From Bacillota bacterium (GTDB lineage Bacteria; Eremiobacterota; SpSt-956; JAKJGF01): a stretch of DNA of 13,074 nt. Both the position numbers and the translations under genes were made by a program. The DNA is taken from positions 1 to 13,074 of the forward strand of contig JAKPQU010000006.1 in the NCBI GenBank assembly GCA_029555925.1, read 5' to 3'. The notes below the pieces were generated by a model that did no database searches, was not told the DNA's origin, and saw only the letters and a list, made by a program, of their open reading frames with translations. This document shows, in pieces, positions 1 to 8,000 of this stretch (positions are counted from its first letter, which is position 1; the number at the start of each line of letters is the position of its first letter).

Positions 1-12
1 TTAAATAAGGGC

Positions 13-117
13 TAATTTATTGTCTGTAAAACAAATTAAATAAGGCAAATTATTTTTCTTCGTAAGAGCCTGTCAGGCAGAAGCTGATAAATGGTTACTA
101 ATTTACCTGTAGCGGTA
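13..117 (+). repeat. Dispersed ~105-bp repeat, copy 1
   Basis: This stretch is repeated at 12380-12481. By eye the two copies differ only by a 3-nt TAA insertion here (near 41-43) and one substitution in GCCTGTCAGGC (here T, there G). The insertion creates a second TTAAATAAGG, so that 10-mer occurs at 1-10 and again at 36-45. Two small hairpins are conserved: GCCTG/CAGGC around 68-78, and TACC/GGTA with loop TGTAGC near the right end. The repeat ends 44 bases before the first gene and so may form part of its leader. Position 1 of the window cuts off whatever lies to its left. It could be a dispersed element, a leader RNA module or one end of an integrated element. The sequence does not decide between these. 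Confidence 0.85.
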
Positions 118-161
118 ATATGGTTATTTTAAACGAAAATATGGAATAAGGAGAGAAAATT

Positions 162-746
162 ATGAAAATATCAAATAATCAACAGATATCCTTCTCTAAA
201 ATAGATCATCCGGTAGAAGCTTTTGTAACTCCTCCCAATGATACCCTTGCAGGTCTGCTTATGGATAAACTCCCGAAAGACAGTATCGAAATCAGAGGAA
301 ACATAGACGGAAAAATTTTCAGCTATAATTACAGCATGAAAGAAAATAAAATCGGCATGCACGGATCATATGACGGTGTCAGGTTTGATGCGGAAGGCAC
401 TCTCTCACAGGAAGTGAACCTTAAAGGCAGTACAGGAGAAAATACCCTTACAAGCAAAATAACACCTCAGAATATGGGCCCCTTTACTGACAGTCAGACA
501 GGAGACATATCGGTAAAAGAAAAAGTGGATATAAACGTATGGACCGGTATCATATCAGTCAATGGTTCAATAGGAGGAGAAGAACTTGAAGAGACTATCA
601 AAGTCAGCGAAGACGGAACTAAAATACTGGATTTCGGTAATATGGGCAGGTGGAAAATTGCCAGGGAAGTAGTAAGGACAGATAAAGGTTTTCATATAAA
701 AGGCACAATAGGAGATATGCCCTTTGAAGAATTTATTACAGCCTGA
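162..746 (+). CDS. Hypothetical beta-repeat protein
   Basis: The protein has 194 aa and I do not recognise its family. The start is well placed: ATG at 162 follows an AAGGAGA site at normal spacing. There is no signal peptide, membrane segment or cysteine. The protein contains about five copies of a loose unit, hydrophobic-x-G-x3-G-x2-hydrophobic, at residues about 43-56 (EIRGNIDGKIFSYN), 65-78, 86-99, 132-145 and 178-192 (HIKGTIGDMPFEEF). The glycine spacing and alternating hydrophobics suggest antiparallel beta hairpins, perhaps a repeat sheet. Its N-terminus, MKISN, resembles the MKVSN start of the next gene, and both have purine-rich ribosome sites, so the two may belong to one expression set. 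That link is inference. The next gene is 256 bases away, so co-transcription is uncertain. The function is unknown. Confidence 0.8.
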   Translation: MKISNNQQISFSKIDHPVEAFVTPPNDTLAGLLMDKLPKDSIEIRGNIDGKIFSYNYSMKENKIGMHGSYDGVRFDAEGTLSQEVNLKGSTGENTLTSKITPQNMGPFTDSQTGDISVKEKVDINVWTGIISVNGSIGGEELEETIKVSEDGTKILDFGNMGRWKIAREVVRTDKGFHIKGTIGDMPFEEFITA

Positions 747-802
747 TAAACAGACATCATAGTACCTAATGTAATGAGCATAAATAATACATATTTACTC
801 TT

Positions 803-830
803 GTGACGCGTAACGTATAACCCGTGACGG
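803..830. repeat. Heptanucleotide array 1 (GTRACGC-like)
   Basis: Four 7-nt units, GTGACGC, GTAACGT, ATAACCC and GTGACGG, lie 56 bases after the stop of the first gene. The same 7-nt period and core occur at 8959-8988 and 10674-10699, so this is a small dispersed family of degenerate heptad arrays. The GC-rich units stand out from the AT-rich surroundings. The function is unknown. They recall the short tandem heptanucleotide repeats known from some cyanobacterial genomes, but I do not claim homology. Confidence 0.7.
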
Positions 831-833
831 TAG

Positions 834-879
834 GAAAATTTTTATTATATGCTTATGCCCGGGTCAGTAAAAATTTTTC
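834..879. other. AT-rich inverted repeat, possible terminator
   Basis: The left arm GAAAATTTTTA (834-844) pairs with TAAAAATTTTTC (868-879), with one bulged base. A CCCGGG palindrome lies in the loop near 858-863. The structure sits between the first gene and the precursor gene, and the 3' arm carries a run of T. It could act as a weak terminator in either direction. The remaining bases up to 1002 are very AT-rich, and I see no convincing promoter pair there. Confidence 0.45.
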
Positions 880-1002
880 ATTTATATATTTACAAAATTC
901 AATACAAAAGTGATATATAAGTTATATATGATTGCATAAAAAAATAACATGTGACTTTCCAGTCATAAAAACACTATATCAAATAAGAAAGAGGGAAGGA
1001 AA

Positions 1003-2019
1003 ATGAAGGTTTCAAATAAAGGCAGCAACAGGGCGAGTTCCACGATAAAACCAAAAGAGAGTAAAAAATCAAATACAACCGGACAGGCACAGCAAAACAA
1101 AGGAAGCAATGAAAAGAAAAATACCTCCACCATCGCCGAGAGCAGAAATAAATTATTAAATGAAGCAGTTGAAAAAGGGACATTATCAAAAGAAACAGCA
1201 GATAAGGTTAAGAATTTCCGGGATCAGATGTACAATATGGCCGACGATACTAAAACTTCTCCCGGGAAAGGCGAAACTATGGCCACATGTTATATACCGG
1301 CAGGAGGTTTAGGGAAAGATCTGCCGGGAACAGGTGGCGGAGGAGCAGTGTGTTATGCCGCTCCGATAGATCCTCCCGGAGGGGAAGGTAATAAAAAACC
1401 TCCCGGAGGCGAAGAAGAACCTGTAGTTACCTGTTATATATCGCGGAGTCTACAAGAAGAACTGGGTAGAGGAGAAATGATGTGTTATGCAATACCACTG
1501 GATCTGGGCAACAAAGATAAACCACAGGAAGGTAACAAAGCGAAAGAGAAAGGTGGCGGTGGCAGTTCCGGTGGTAGTGGCGGTTCCGGTGGCGGTGGTG
1601 GTAGTTGCGGAGGGGGAGGCGGTACGGCGGCAGCAGGAGCAGGTACACCACAGTCAGCTAACCAGGCCGCCAATATTACAGGTGGTTCTATGGCAGCACA
1701 GTTTATCAATCAGGCAGCAAATCAGGTTTTACAACTCTGCGGCGTGAATCCTGCACAGGTAGATGCGATGATCGCCTCAGGTAGAGGCATGAGCGGCAGT
1801 ATAATGGGAGGAGCAATCCCTCAGGGGCAAATGCAGAATCCTTCCATGCTTATGATGTCTTTACAGAAACTGGATATAATCACAAAACAGATGGGCAGTC
1901 AGGCTGATCCTCAAACTCAGATGAAAGCCCAGATCGCCCAGCAGATTGGGCAGCAGACAATGACAGGAGGACAGACACCCGGCATGGGGGGCGGAGTAAA
2001 TCCTGCTATGGGATTCTAA
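1003..2019 (+). CDS. Putative multi-core RiPP precursor (Cys-Tyr repeats)
   Basis: The protein has 338 aa and no family match from memory. ATG at 1003 follows GAGGGAAGGA. Residues 1-45 are polar and basic. Residues 46-82 look like an amphipathic helix that could be a maturase recognition region. Residues 94-170 hold four Cys-Tyr motifs at C96, C117, C144 and C161. These alternate in type: TCYIP, VCYAAPIDPPGG, TCYIS, MCYAIPLDLGN. Types 1 and 3 share T-C-Y-I; types 2 and 4 share C-Y-A-x-P-x-D. Residues 184-207 are glycine/serine-rich with one cysteine (C202), encoded by GGN repeats that are GC-rich against the background. Residues 208-338 are rich in Gln, Met, Gly and Ala, with C246. The only other cysteines, besides the four motifs, are C202 and C246. 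The radical SAM gene 209 bases downstream suggests that the Cys-Tyr segments are its substrate. No signal peptide, protease or exporter is visible, so this could instead be a modified structural protein. The gene is certain; the RiPP role is inference. Confidence 0.6.
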   Translation: MKVSNKGSNRASSTIKPKESKKSNTTGQAQQNKGSNEKKNTSTIAESRNKLLNEAVEKGTLSKETADKVKNFRDQMYNMADDTKTSPGKGETMATCYIPAGGLGKDLPGTGGGGAVCYAAPIDPPGGEGNKKPPGGEEEPVVTCYISRSLQEELGRGEMMCYAIPLDLGNKDKPQEGNKAKEKGGGGSSGGSGGSGGGGGSCGGGGGTAAAGAGTPQSANQAANITGGSMAAQFINQAANQVLQLCGVNPAQVDAMIASGRGMSGSIMGGAIPQGQMQNPSMLMMSLQKLDIITKQMGSQADPQTQMKAQIAQQIGQQTMTGGQTPGMGGGVNPAMGF

Positions 2020-2046
2020 ATTCAAAAATTCAGAGAGTATAAGGTG

Positions 2047-2097
2047 TTTTGTGTAAACTTATCATGAAATAAGGTTTCGATAGAGATTTACACAAAA
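2047..2097 (+). promoter_or_regulatory. Long stem-loop after precursor gene
   Basis: TTTTGTGTAAA (2047-2057) and TTTACACAAAA (2087-2097) form a perfect 11-bp stem. The 29-nt loop holds a smaller CTTAT/ATAAG stem (2058-2062 with 2069-2073). It begins 28 bases after the precursor stop. There is no following T-run, so it is more likely an mRNA-stabilising or read-through-limiting structure than a classic terminator. Such a structure would lower maturase expression relative to precursor. Confidence 0.6.
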
Positions 2098-2127
2098 TCA
2101 GTCAAAATTTCATTAAGAAATATATAA

Positions 2128-2159
2128 CTCCCTCTATACCTGTACGGCTATAGAGGGAG
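2128..2159 (+). terminator. Perfect hairpin between precursor and maturase
   Basis: CTCCCTCTATA (2128-2138) and TATAGAGGGAG (2149-2159) form a perfect 11-bp stem with a 10-nt loop. The 3' flank, ATACATTTAAAG, is only weakly T-rich, so full intrinsic termination is doubtful. A partial terminator or attenuator fits its place 69 bases before the maturase start. Confidence 0.55.
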
Positions 2160-2228
2160 ATACATTTAAAGTATGAAAACTATGTAGAAATAATTTATCT
2201 AAATAATTTATTTTTTAAGGAGAATAAA

Positions 2229-3302
2229 ATGGATAAAGAAGAAAATCCATATTCGACACTGTATTATTTGCTGGAACTGACTGAAAAATGTAATAACAAT
2301 TGTTATTACTGCTATAATATATGGAAAAAGGAAGGTCATACATGTGTAAAAAAGGAACTTACCACAGAAGAATGGCTTTTTGTTATCGTAAAACTTCAGC
2401 AGGAAACAGACTGTAAAACTATTGCCCTTACAGGCGGGGAACCTACTTTAAGACCTGACTTTCTGCAGATAGTGGAATTTATAAACAATCTCGGTATAAA
2501 ACCTGTGTTAATTACAAATGGAACAGGCATGAAAAAAGAATTTATAGCAGAATGTATGAAACGAGGAGTAAGGCTTTTCGAGTTACCCCTTCTTGGCCCT
2601 GCTAGAGAGATCCATAATGAAATATGCAGGAATAACTCATGGGATGATGTTATTGAGGCACTCGTAAATATAAAAACAATGAACGGAAGACCTGTAGTAG
2701 TATTTGTTGCCACAAATAAAAACATTCCCTTTTTTGAAGAAACTATGAAACTTGCCATAGCTCTTGAAACGGACGGAATGATGTTGAATCGTTTTAATCC
2801 CGGCGGAGAGGGCATAAAATATATTGATGAACTCCTTCCTTCTGCAGAGGATTTTGAAAAAGTGCTTGCCACTGCAAACAGACTTGCCTGTGAATATAAA
2901 TACTCTGTAAGCTGTACCATACCGGTTCTTCCATGTATTATAAATATGTCACAATATCCATATCTGGCAAAAGGTTACTGTGGAGCAGGTACAGACAGGG
3001 CATATTACACAATAAGTCCTGACGGAATGCTCCGGCCATGCAACCATTCGCCTACAGTAATTGGAAATTTTCTCACAGAGAGATTTGAAGATATGATAAA
3101 TAATCCTGTCATGAAGGAATTTGCCATGGCCATACCTCCCATATGCGAACCATGTCCTATGGCCAGACTGTGCCAGGGAGGATGTAAAGCTACAGCAGAA
3201 GTATGTTACGGTTCACCCAGGGAAATGGATCCATTCATGAAAAAAAATCTACATCGCCACCCGGCTTACAGAGGAGATTATTCAGGGGAAAGTGCAGGAT
3301 AA
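2229..3302 (+). CDS. Radical SAM/SPASM peptide maturase
   Basis: The protein has 357 aa. The radical SAM motif CNNNCYYC gives C21, C25 and C28, which ligate the 4Fe-4S cluster that cleaves S-adenosylmethionine. GGEP at 69-72 is the usual SAM-contact motif. The C-terminal SPASM domain is complete. C251-x14-G-x4-C271 is followed by C306, C309, C315 and C319 (CX2CX5CX3C) and then C326, which should bind one or two auxiliary clusters. In known relatives of this architecture (for example PqqE, MftC, ranthipeptide and sactipeptide enzymes) the enzyme crosslinks or otherwise modifies a peptide. No N-terminal RRE (PqqD-like) peptide-recognition domain is visible: the protein starts only 20 residues before the cluster motif. 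The start at 2229 has AAGGAG six bases upstream. The upstream Cys-Tyr repeat protein is the obvious candidate substrate; the actual reaction cannot be told from sequence. Confidence 0.9.
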   Translation: MDKEENPYSTLYYLLELTEKCNNNCYYCYNIWKKEGHTCVKKELTTEEWLFVIVKLQQETDCKTIALTGGEPTLRPDFLQIVEFINNLGIKPVLITNGTGMKKEFIAECMKRGVRLFELPLLGPAREIHNEICRNNSWDDVIEALVNIKTMNGRPVVVFVATNKNIPFFEETMKLAIALETDGMMLNRFNPGGEGIKYIDELLPSAEDFEKVLATANRLACEYKYSVSCTIPVLPCIINMSQYPYLAKGYCGAGTDRAYYTISPDGMLRPCNHSPTVIGNFLTERFEDMINNPVMKEFAMAIPPICEPCPMARLCQGGCKATAEVCYGSPREMDPFMKKNLHRHPAYRGDYSGESAG

Positions 3303-3384
3303 TTAAGCACAAAACATATAAAACAATAAATCTGGCAGGAAAAATTAAATAATTAAACGAATTTTTTATTATAAAAATATTAAG

Positions 3385-3584
3385 AAAATATTCCTGGCAG
3401 TTTTCTGCTGTGTTACACTACAGGTGTTTTGAAGCTTTTCATACATCACGATGGCTATTATAATTTCAGTGGCTTTCAGGTAATATAGGATTACCCCGGT
3501 TAATTCTGCGGAGTTTTACACCGTATAGTAACTGCGCCACATCAGTTAATCCCCATCGTCCCATGGATTTTCGCAGGGATATTT
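3385..3584 (+). ncRNA. Retron-type msr-msd ncRNA, copy A
   Basis: This region lies directly upstream of the reverse transcriptase and is homologous to 10819-11019. The ends are complementary: AAATATTCCT (3386-3395) pairs with AGGGATATTT (3575-3584) with one wobble, matching the a1/a2 repeats of retrons. Internal pairings are ACGATGG (3448-3454) with CCATCGT (3553-3559), GTGGC (3469-3473) with GCCAC (3536-3540), an imperfect stem of 3477-3489 with 3521-3534, and a loop hairpin AATTC-TGCG-GAGTT (3502-3515). The 5' part holds a small GTG-TTA-CAC hairpin and the conserved AAGCTTTTCATA. The branching G probably lies in GGCAG just after a1; this is inferred from retron biology. I see no clear promoter in 3303-3384. 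No terminator follows, so the RNA probably reads into the RT gene. Confidence 0.85.
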
Positions 3585-3616
3585 ATTAAAGAAAGAGGCA
3601 GGTGAATTTTTTATTT

Positions 3617-5032
3617 ATGGAAGAAAAAAACAAAATACCGGAAGATCTTAACTTGCTTTCTCCTGAAGATTTCAGAAAAAAAGTCTGGAGTGTTGAAGGC
3701 ACAAAATTCCTCCTTTCAGAAATGATCCGTCTCGGGTTCTGGCCTAAAGAGAGGACTTTTGAAGATTTACAACCTCCCGATGAAACTGCCAGAAGGAGAG
3801 AACTTGAACAGGAAATAAATTCTCTCAGGGCCAAACTCGGGAAATACGGAAATGAAGAAAAAATATTAAAACAGATAAGACAGCAGATGTGGGATGAAAG
3901 CAAAAAGAAAAGGGCAGAGAAAAAACTCCTTAAAGAACAGGAAAAAGCGGAAAAGAAAAAACTGTGGGAGGAAAAAAAGAAAGGTCTCATACTTTATCTA
4001 GGGCACGGAGTATCACAGGGACTGTTAGATGAAACGTCTGATCATGGGAAACTACAAAACCTGGGATTGCCGGAGATTTCAACGCCTGTAGAACTGGCAA
4101 AATATATGGATATAGAGATTTCAAAAGTCCGGTGGCTTACTTACCACAGAAACTGCACGACCATGTCTCACTATCACAATTTTACCATACCAAAAAAAAG
4201 GGGGGGCACAAGGAAAATTTCTTCGCCCAAACCACTGCTTCGTAAAGCACAGAACTGGATAAAGGCAAATATTCTGGATAAAATTCTACCAGAACCATGT
4301 GTCCACGGGTTTATAAAAGGTAAATCAATTATGTCAAATGCTACGGGACATATAGCCAGTGATCTGGTAATAAACATGGATCTGAAAGACTTCTTCCCTA
4401 CCATAAAATTTAAAAGGGTAAAAGGCATGTTCCGCTCCTTCGGTTATTCGGAATCCGTATCAATAGTGTTATCTCTTCTCTGCACTGAACCTCCCAGAGA
4501 AAAGGTAAGCTATAAAGGCAAAATCTACAATGTTTCTCTGGGAGACAGAGAACTTCCCCAGGGAGCCTGCACAAGCCCTGCAATTACAAATATCATATGC
4601 CGTCATATGGATATAAGACTTAAAGGTAAAGCGGAAAGCCTGGGGTTCAACTATACACGATATGCAGATGATCTTACCTTTTCCGGAAATATCCTGAAAC
4701 ATACAGGTAAACTCCTTAACGATGTTACTTCCATCGTAAGCAATGAAGGCTTTGAAGTACATCCCGATAAAACAAGAGTATTTCACAAATCCAGAAGACA
4801 GGAAGTCACAGGTATCGTCGTAAACAGAAAACTTTCTGTAAGCAGGGATGAAATAAAGAAATTCAGAGCCATCCTTTATAACTGTGAAAAACATGGCATT
4901 GAAAGCCAGAACAAAGAAAAACATCCGAATTTTATTGCCTATCTCAGAGGTTATTGCAGCTATATATCTATGGTAGACAGTGAAAAAGGAAAAAAATTCA
5001 GAGAACAACTCGACAGGATTTCCGGCAGGTAA
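3617..5032 (+). CDS. Retron-type reverse transcriptase
   Basis: The protein has 471 aa from ATG at 3617. A GTG at 3602 is also open, but its purine-rich site (AGAGG) sits only about three bases away, whereas AGGTG at 3600-3604 suits the ATG. Residues 59-122 are highly charged and likely coiled coil, an N-terminal extension beyond the usual retron RT length of about 300-350 aa. The catalytic domain shows IPKKRGGTRKISSP, HGFIKGKSI, the retron signature NATGH (241-245), motif A with D255 in DLKDFFPTI, motif B LPQGACTSP (313-321), the YADD box (349-352) with catalytic D351 and D352, and VTG (397-399). NAxxH and VTG are diagnostic of retron RTs, rather than group II intron or diversity-generating RTs. 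The enzyme should reverse-transcribe the adjacent ncRNA into msDNA. Its TAA overlaps the ribosome site of the next gene, 12 bases away, so the two are clearly co-translated. Confidence 0.93.
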   Translation: MEEKNKIPEDLNLLSPEDFRKKVWSVEGTKFLLSEMIRLGFWPKERTFEDLQPPDETARRRELEQEINSLRAKLGKYGNEEKILKQIRQQMWDESKKKRAEKKLLKEQEKAEKKKLWEEKKKGLILYLGHGVSQGLLDETSDHGKLQNLGLPEISTPVELAKYMDIEISKVRWLTYHRNCTTMSHYHNFTIPKKRGGTRKISSPKPLLRKAQNWIKANILDKILPEPCVHGFIKGKSIMSNATGHIASDLVINMDLKDFFPTIKFKRVKGMFRSFGYSESVSIVLSLLCTEPPREKVSYKGKIYNVSLGDRELPQGACTSPAITNIICRHMDIRLKGKAESLGFNYTRYADDLTFSGNILKHTGKLLNDVTSIVSNEGFEVHPDKTRVFHKSRRQEVTGIVVNRKLSVSRDEIKKFRAILYNCEKHGIESQNKEKHPNFIAYLRGYCSYISMVDSEKGKKFREQLDRISGR

Positions 5033-5044
5033 GGAGGGAGAGAC

Positions 5045-8000
5045 ATGAAAAAAAGAACCTTTGAATTTATAGAAGGCACATCGAGTAAGTTCTGGGCCAT
5101 ATGGGGAGATGGCACCAGTCATACAGTTCATTTCGGACGTATAGGAACAGAGGGACAGAAACAGACTAAAAATTTCTCTTCTGAAGAAGAGGCTAAAAAA
5201 TCCTATGAAAAATTGATAAAAGAAAAATTGAAAAAAGGATATATAGAAATTATAGAAGGAGAAAGTCTTGAAAAAGTTTTTAAATGCCCTCCAGGTTTTG
5301 AAGAAAAGAAAACATATCTTATTAAAATGCTGAAGCACACCAGCAGTAAATTCAGATCAAAAGCTCTTATCTGTCTGTCAGATAAAAGATATGTCTTACC
5401 TGAAATACTTCAACATATTACAGAATGTCTTAAAGACAAACATCCTTCTGTACGTTACAGTTCGGCAAAAGCCCTGGGAATTCTCTGCAGCAAAGAATAT
5501 TTCGGAGAAATCCTTAATAATATTGATATGTTAAGCTCATTGCCTGAACTTAACAACGAGAAAATTAAAGTCATCGTAGCACTTCAGGAACTCAGAAAAG
5601 ATGAGAAACCATTTGTCGCTATTATGGCCGAAGAAGCTCTCAGAAAAATCGATCATAAAGAAACAATAGAAGATATTTCAAAGAAGGCACTGAATAAATT
5701 TCCCGATGAACTTAAAGATATGCTTGAAAGGGAAGACAACGGATTTACAGAAAAATTCAAAGAAGTCTTATCTAAAGAAAAAGACGGGAAATTACTGGAA
5801 GCACTCTATGATATAGATAAACGTACTGCAAGAAAAACCCTGCAGGAAGTAATCCTTGCGGCAAATCTCCCGAAATACTGGAACAATATAAAATCCATTT
5901 ATAAAAGAGCGGAATACAGAATAGATATGGAACTGTTCGGCTTGCTTGCCTACAGAATAGAAGTTACACCTCACCAGAAAGCCGAATATATCTACGGTTC
6001 GTGGTTCGAATTAAACGATAAGAATATAAAGAATGTGGAAACTTATGCCGTGAAAGATAAAGAAAAATTTCAACTCTTAAAATCATCGGTGCCGAAAAAC
6101 AGACTCCTGGCAAAAGAAGAGTTAACAGAGATACTGGAAAAATTAAATTTTGACGAGCAGGACATATGGGGAGTCATGAGATATACCCTTTATTATGGCG
6201 TAAATTACGAAATTAATGATAAAACCGGAAAAGAATTAAAGGATCTTATTGAAAGCGGAAAACTGGAGCAATTGATGGCCCCTGAGGATGAAAAAAGTGG
6301 CCTTGCAAATAAGATTATGGAAGGACTCAAAAGTATAGTGAGCGGTAAAAAGCCGGCCATTCCCATAGAAAGCCCCGGTAATATGATGTCTTATAATAAA
6401 TTCAACCACCTTATAAAGAAAATGAAATTTAATAACACAGAGAGTGAAGTCATAAGAAAAATTGCGGCAGGGCCAAATTTAAACCAGGGCTGGTATGAAA
6501 TTAATGACTGGAATATAAATACCCTGACTAGTTTTGCCCTTAAAGATAAGGAAAAAGCAAAAATTTTAAAAACTCTGCCGAAATTCAAATTAATAGAAAA
6601 AAAAGAATTTGCAGATCTTCTGAAAGAACAAGGCTTTGAGAAAAAAGAAATAGAACAGGTTATGATGTATACTGTGTATTACGGAGTAACCTTCCAGATT
6701 GATGGTAACACAATAGAAGCATTAAAAAATATCATCAAAGAAAATAAACTGGAAACTGTAAAAAGCCACTGCAATAGACTCATGTCTCAGAATGAATTTC
6801 GTTCTATGGTTAAAGGTCTGAATTTCAGTGATCAAGAAGCTGAATTGATTACAAAATTATCGTCAGGAGGATATATACAGCATAAAAGTATATGTATAAC
6901 AAGATTTGCAATGAAGACAAAATCCTATCTGATGAGAAGACTGTGGCGCACATTCAGAACTATTGCAAAGAAAACCCCTGAGCTCTATGCAGAATTTGCT
7001 TATTTCTTTCTTAAAAACTTTAAAGACTCTGACAGTCGTCAGGCTCAGAAGATAACCAGATACAGATATGACTGGAATAGCAAAAAATTCAGTGTTTTTA
7101 CTAATATTTACGACAGGTTTAATCATCTCTGGTGCTTTAACCATATACTTTACGGAAACAGTAAACGATACAGTCCATTAAAATCAGGCGTAAAATGGCG
7201 GTGTAATCAGGATAGGGGACTATCGGAGATAACAAGAGACAAATTTCGCGATGAAATAGGTAAAAAAATCAACATAGAAAATATTGAAGAAGCCACGATC
7301 GAGCCGGCAGACAGGGAGGAATCCTTTCCGTCTCTCTGGGAGGGTGACAGTAATTTATTACTGAAACTGTTAATGAAGTCGGAATGTAAAGAAATAAATG
7401 CTTTTGCAGTGAAAATCCTGAGGGATAAATTTCCAGACACCTTAACAAATCTTTCAAAAGATGACCTGTTAAAACTCTTCAGGAAACCTTATCCTTTTGT
7501 CTGTAATACACTGGTGGAATTACTTAGAAAACACACCGATCCCATGAGGGTAGACAGGGAACTTCTGAAAACATTTCTCTTATGTAATTTTGAACCTGCA
7601 AGACATATGGCAGGAGACTGGCTTAAAGAGATAATCAAAAATGTTTCCTTCGAAGAAAAGACTTCTTGGATCTTTATGATGTTAAAATCTTCTCACAGTG
7701 ACAGATGGAATTATGTTCTGGAGATGATAAAACTTTTCTGTGAGAAAGAAAATAAAGATCTGTATTTAAAAATACTCCTTGATGTGCTGAAAAAAGGAGA
7801 AAGAGAAAAAAATTTTTATTCTCTTATAGTGGAATATGTTAAAGATATGTTCTCTGAAGAACTTAAATTACTGTCTCTTGAAGATGTTTTTTCCATATTA
7901 AATTCACCTTCGAGAAATGTTCAGGCTCTGGGGGGATGGCTTCTGCAGAACAGCAAAATCGACCCTGTGACAGTAGACAGAAACATCCTTGCAGGTCTTG

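Noticed and set aside
1427..1747. Open frames on both strands across the glycine-rich region
   Set aside because: They are by-products of GGN repeats read in other frames, giving Pro/His/Val low-complexity strings.
3602..3616. GTG start for the RT gene
   Set aside because: It is possible, but its purine-rich site is too close; ATG 3617 has better spacing. The choice changes only five residues.
3385..5032. Group II intron or diversity-generating retroelement
   Set aside because: The RT has the retron signatures NAxxH and VTG, no maturase or endonuclease domain, and no template/variable repeat pair was seen; the adjacent RNA has a1/a2 ends.
4469..5338. 289-codon open frame on the minus strand
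   Set aside because: It lies opposite the RT and WGR genes, has low-complexity Phe-rich content typical of an antisense shadow, and lacks a convincing ribosome site.
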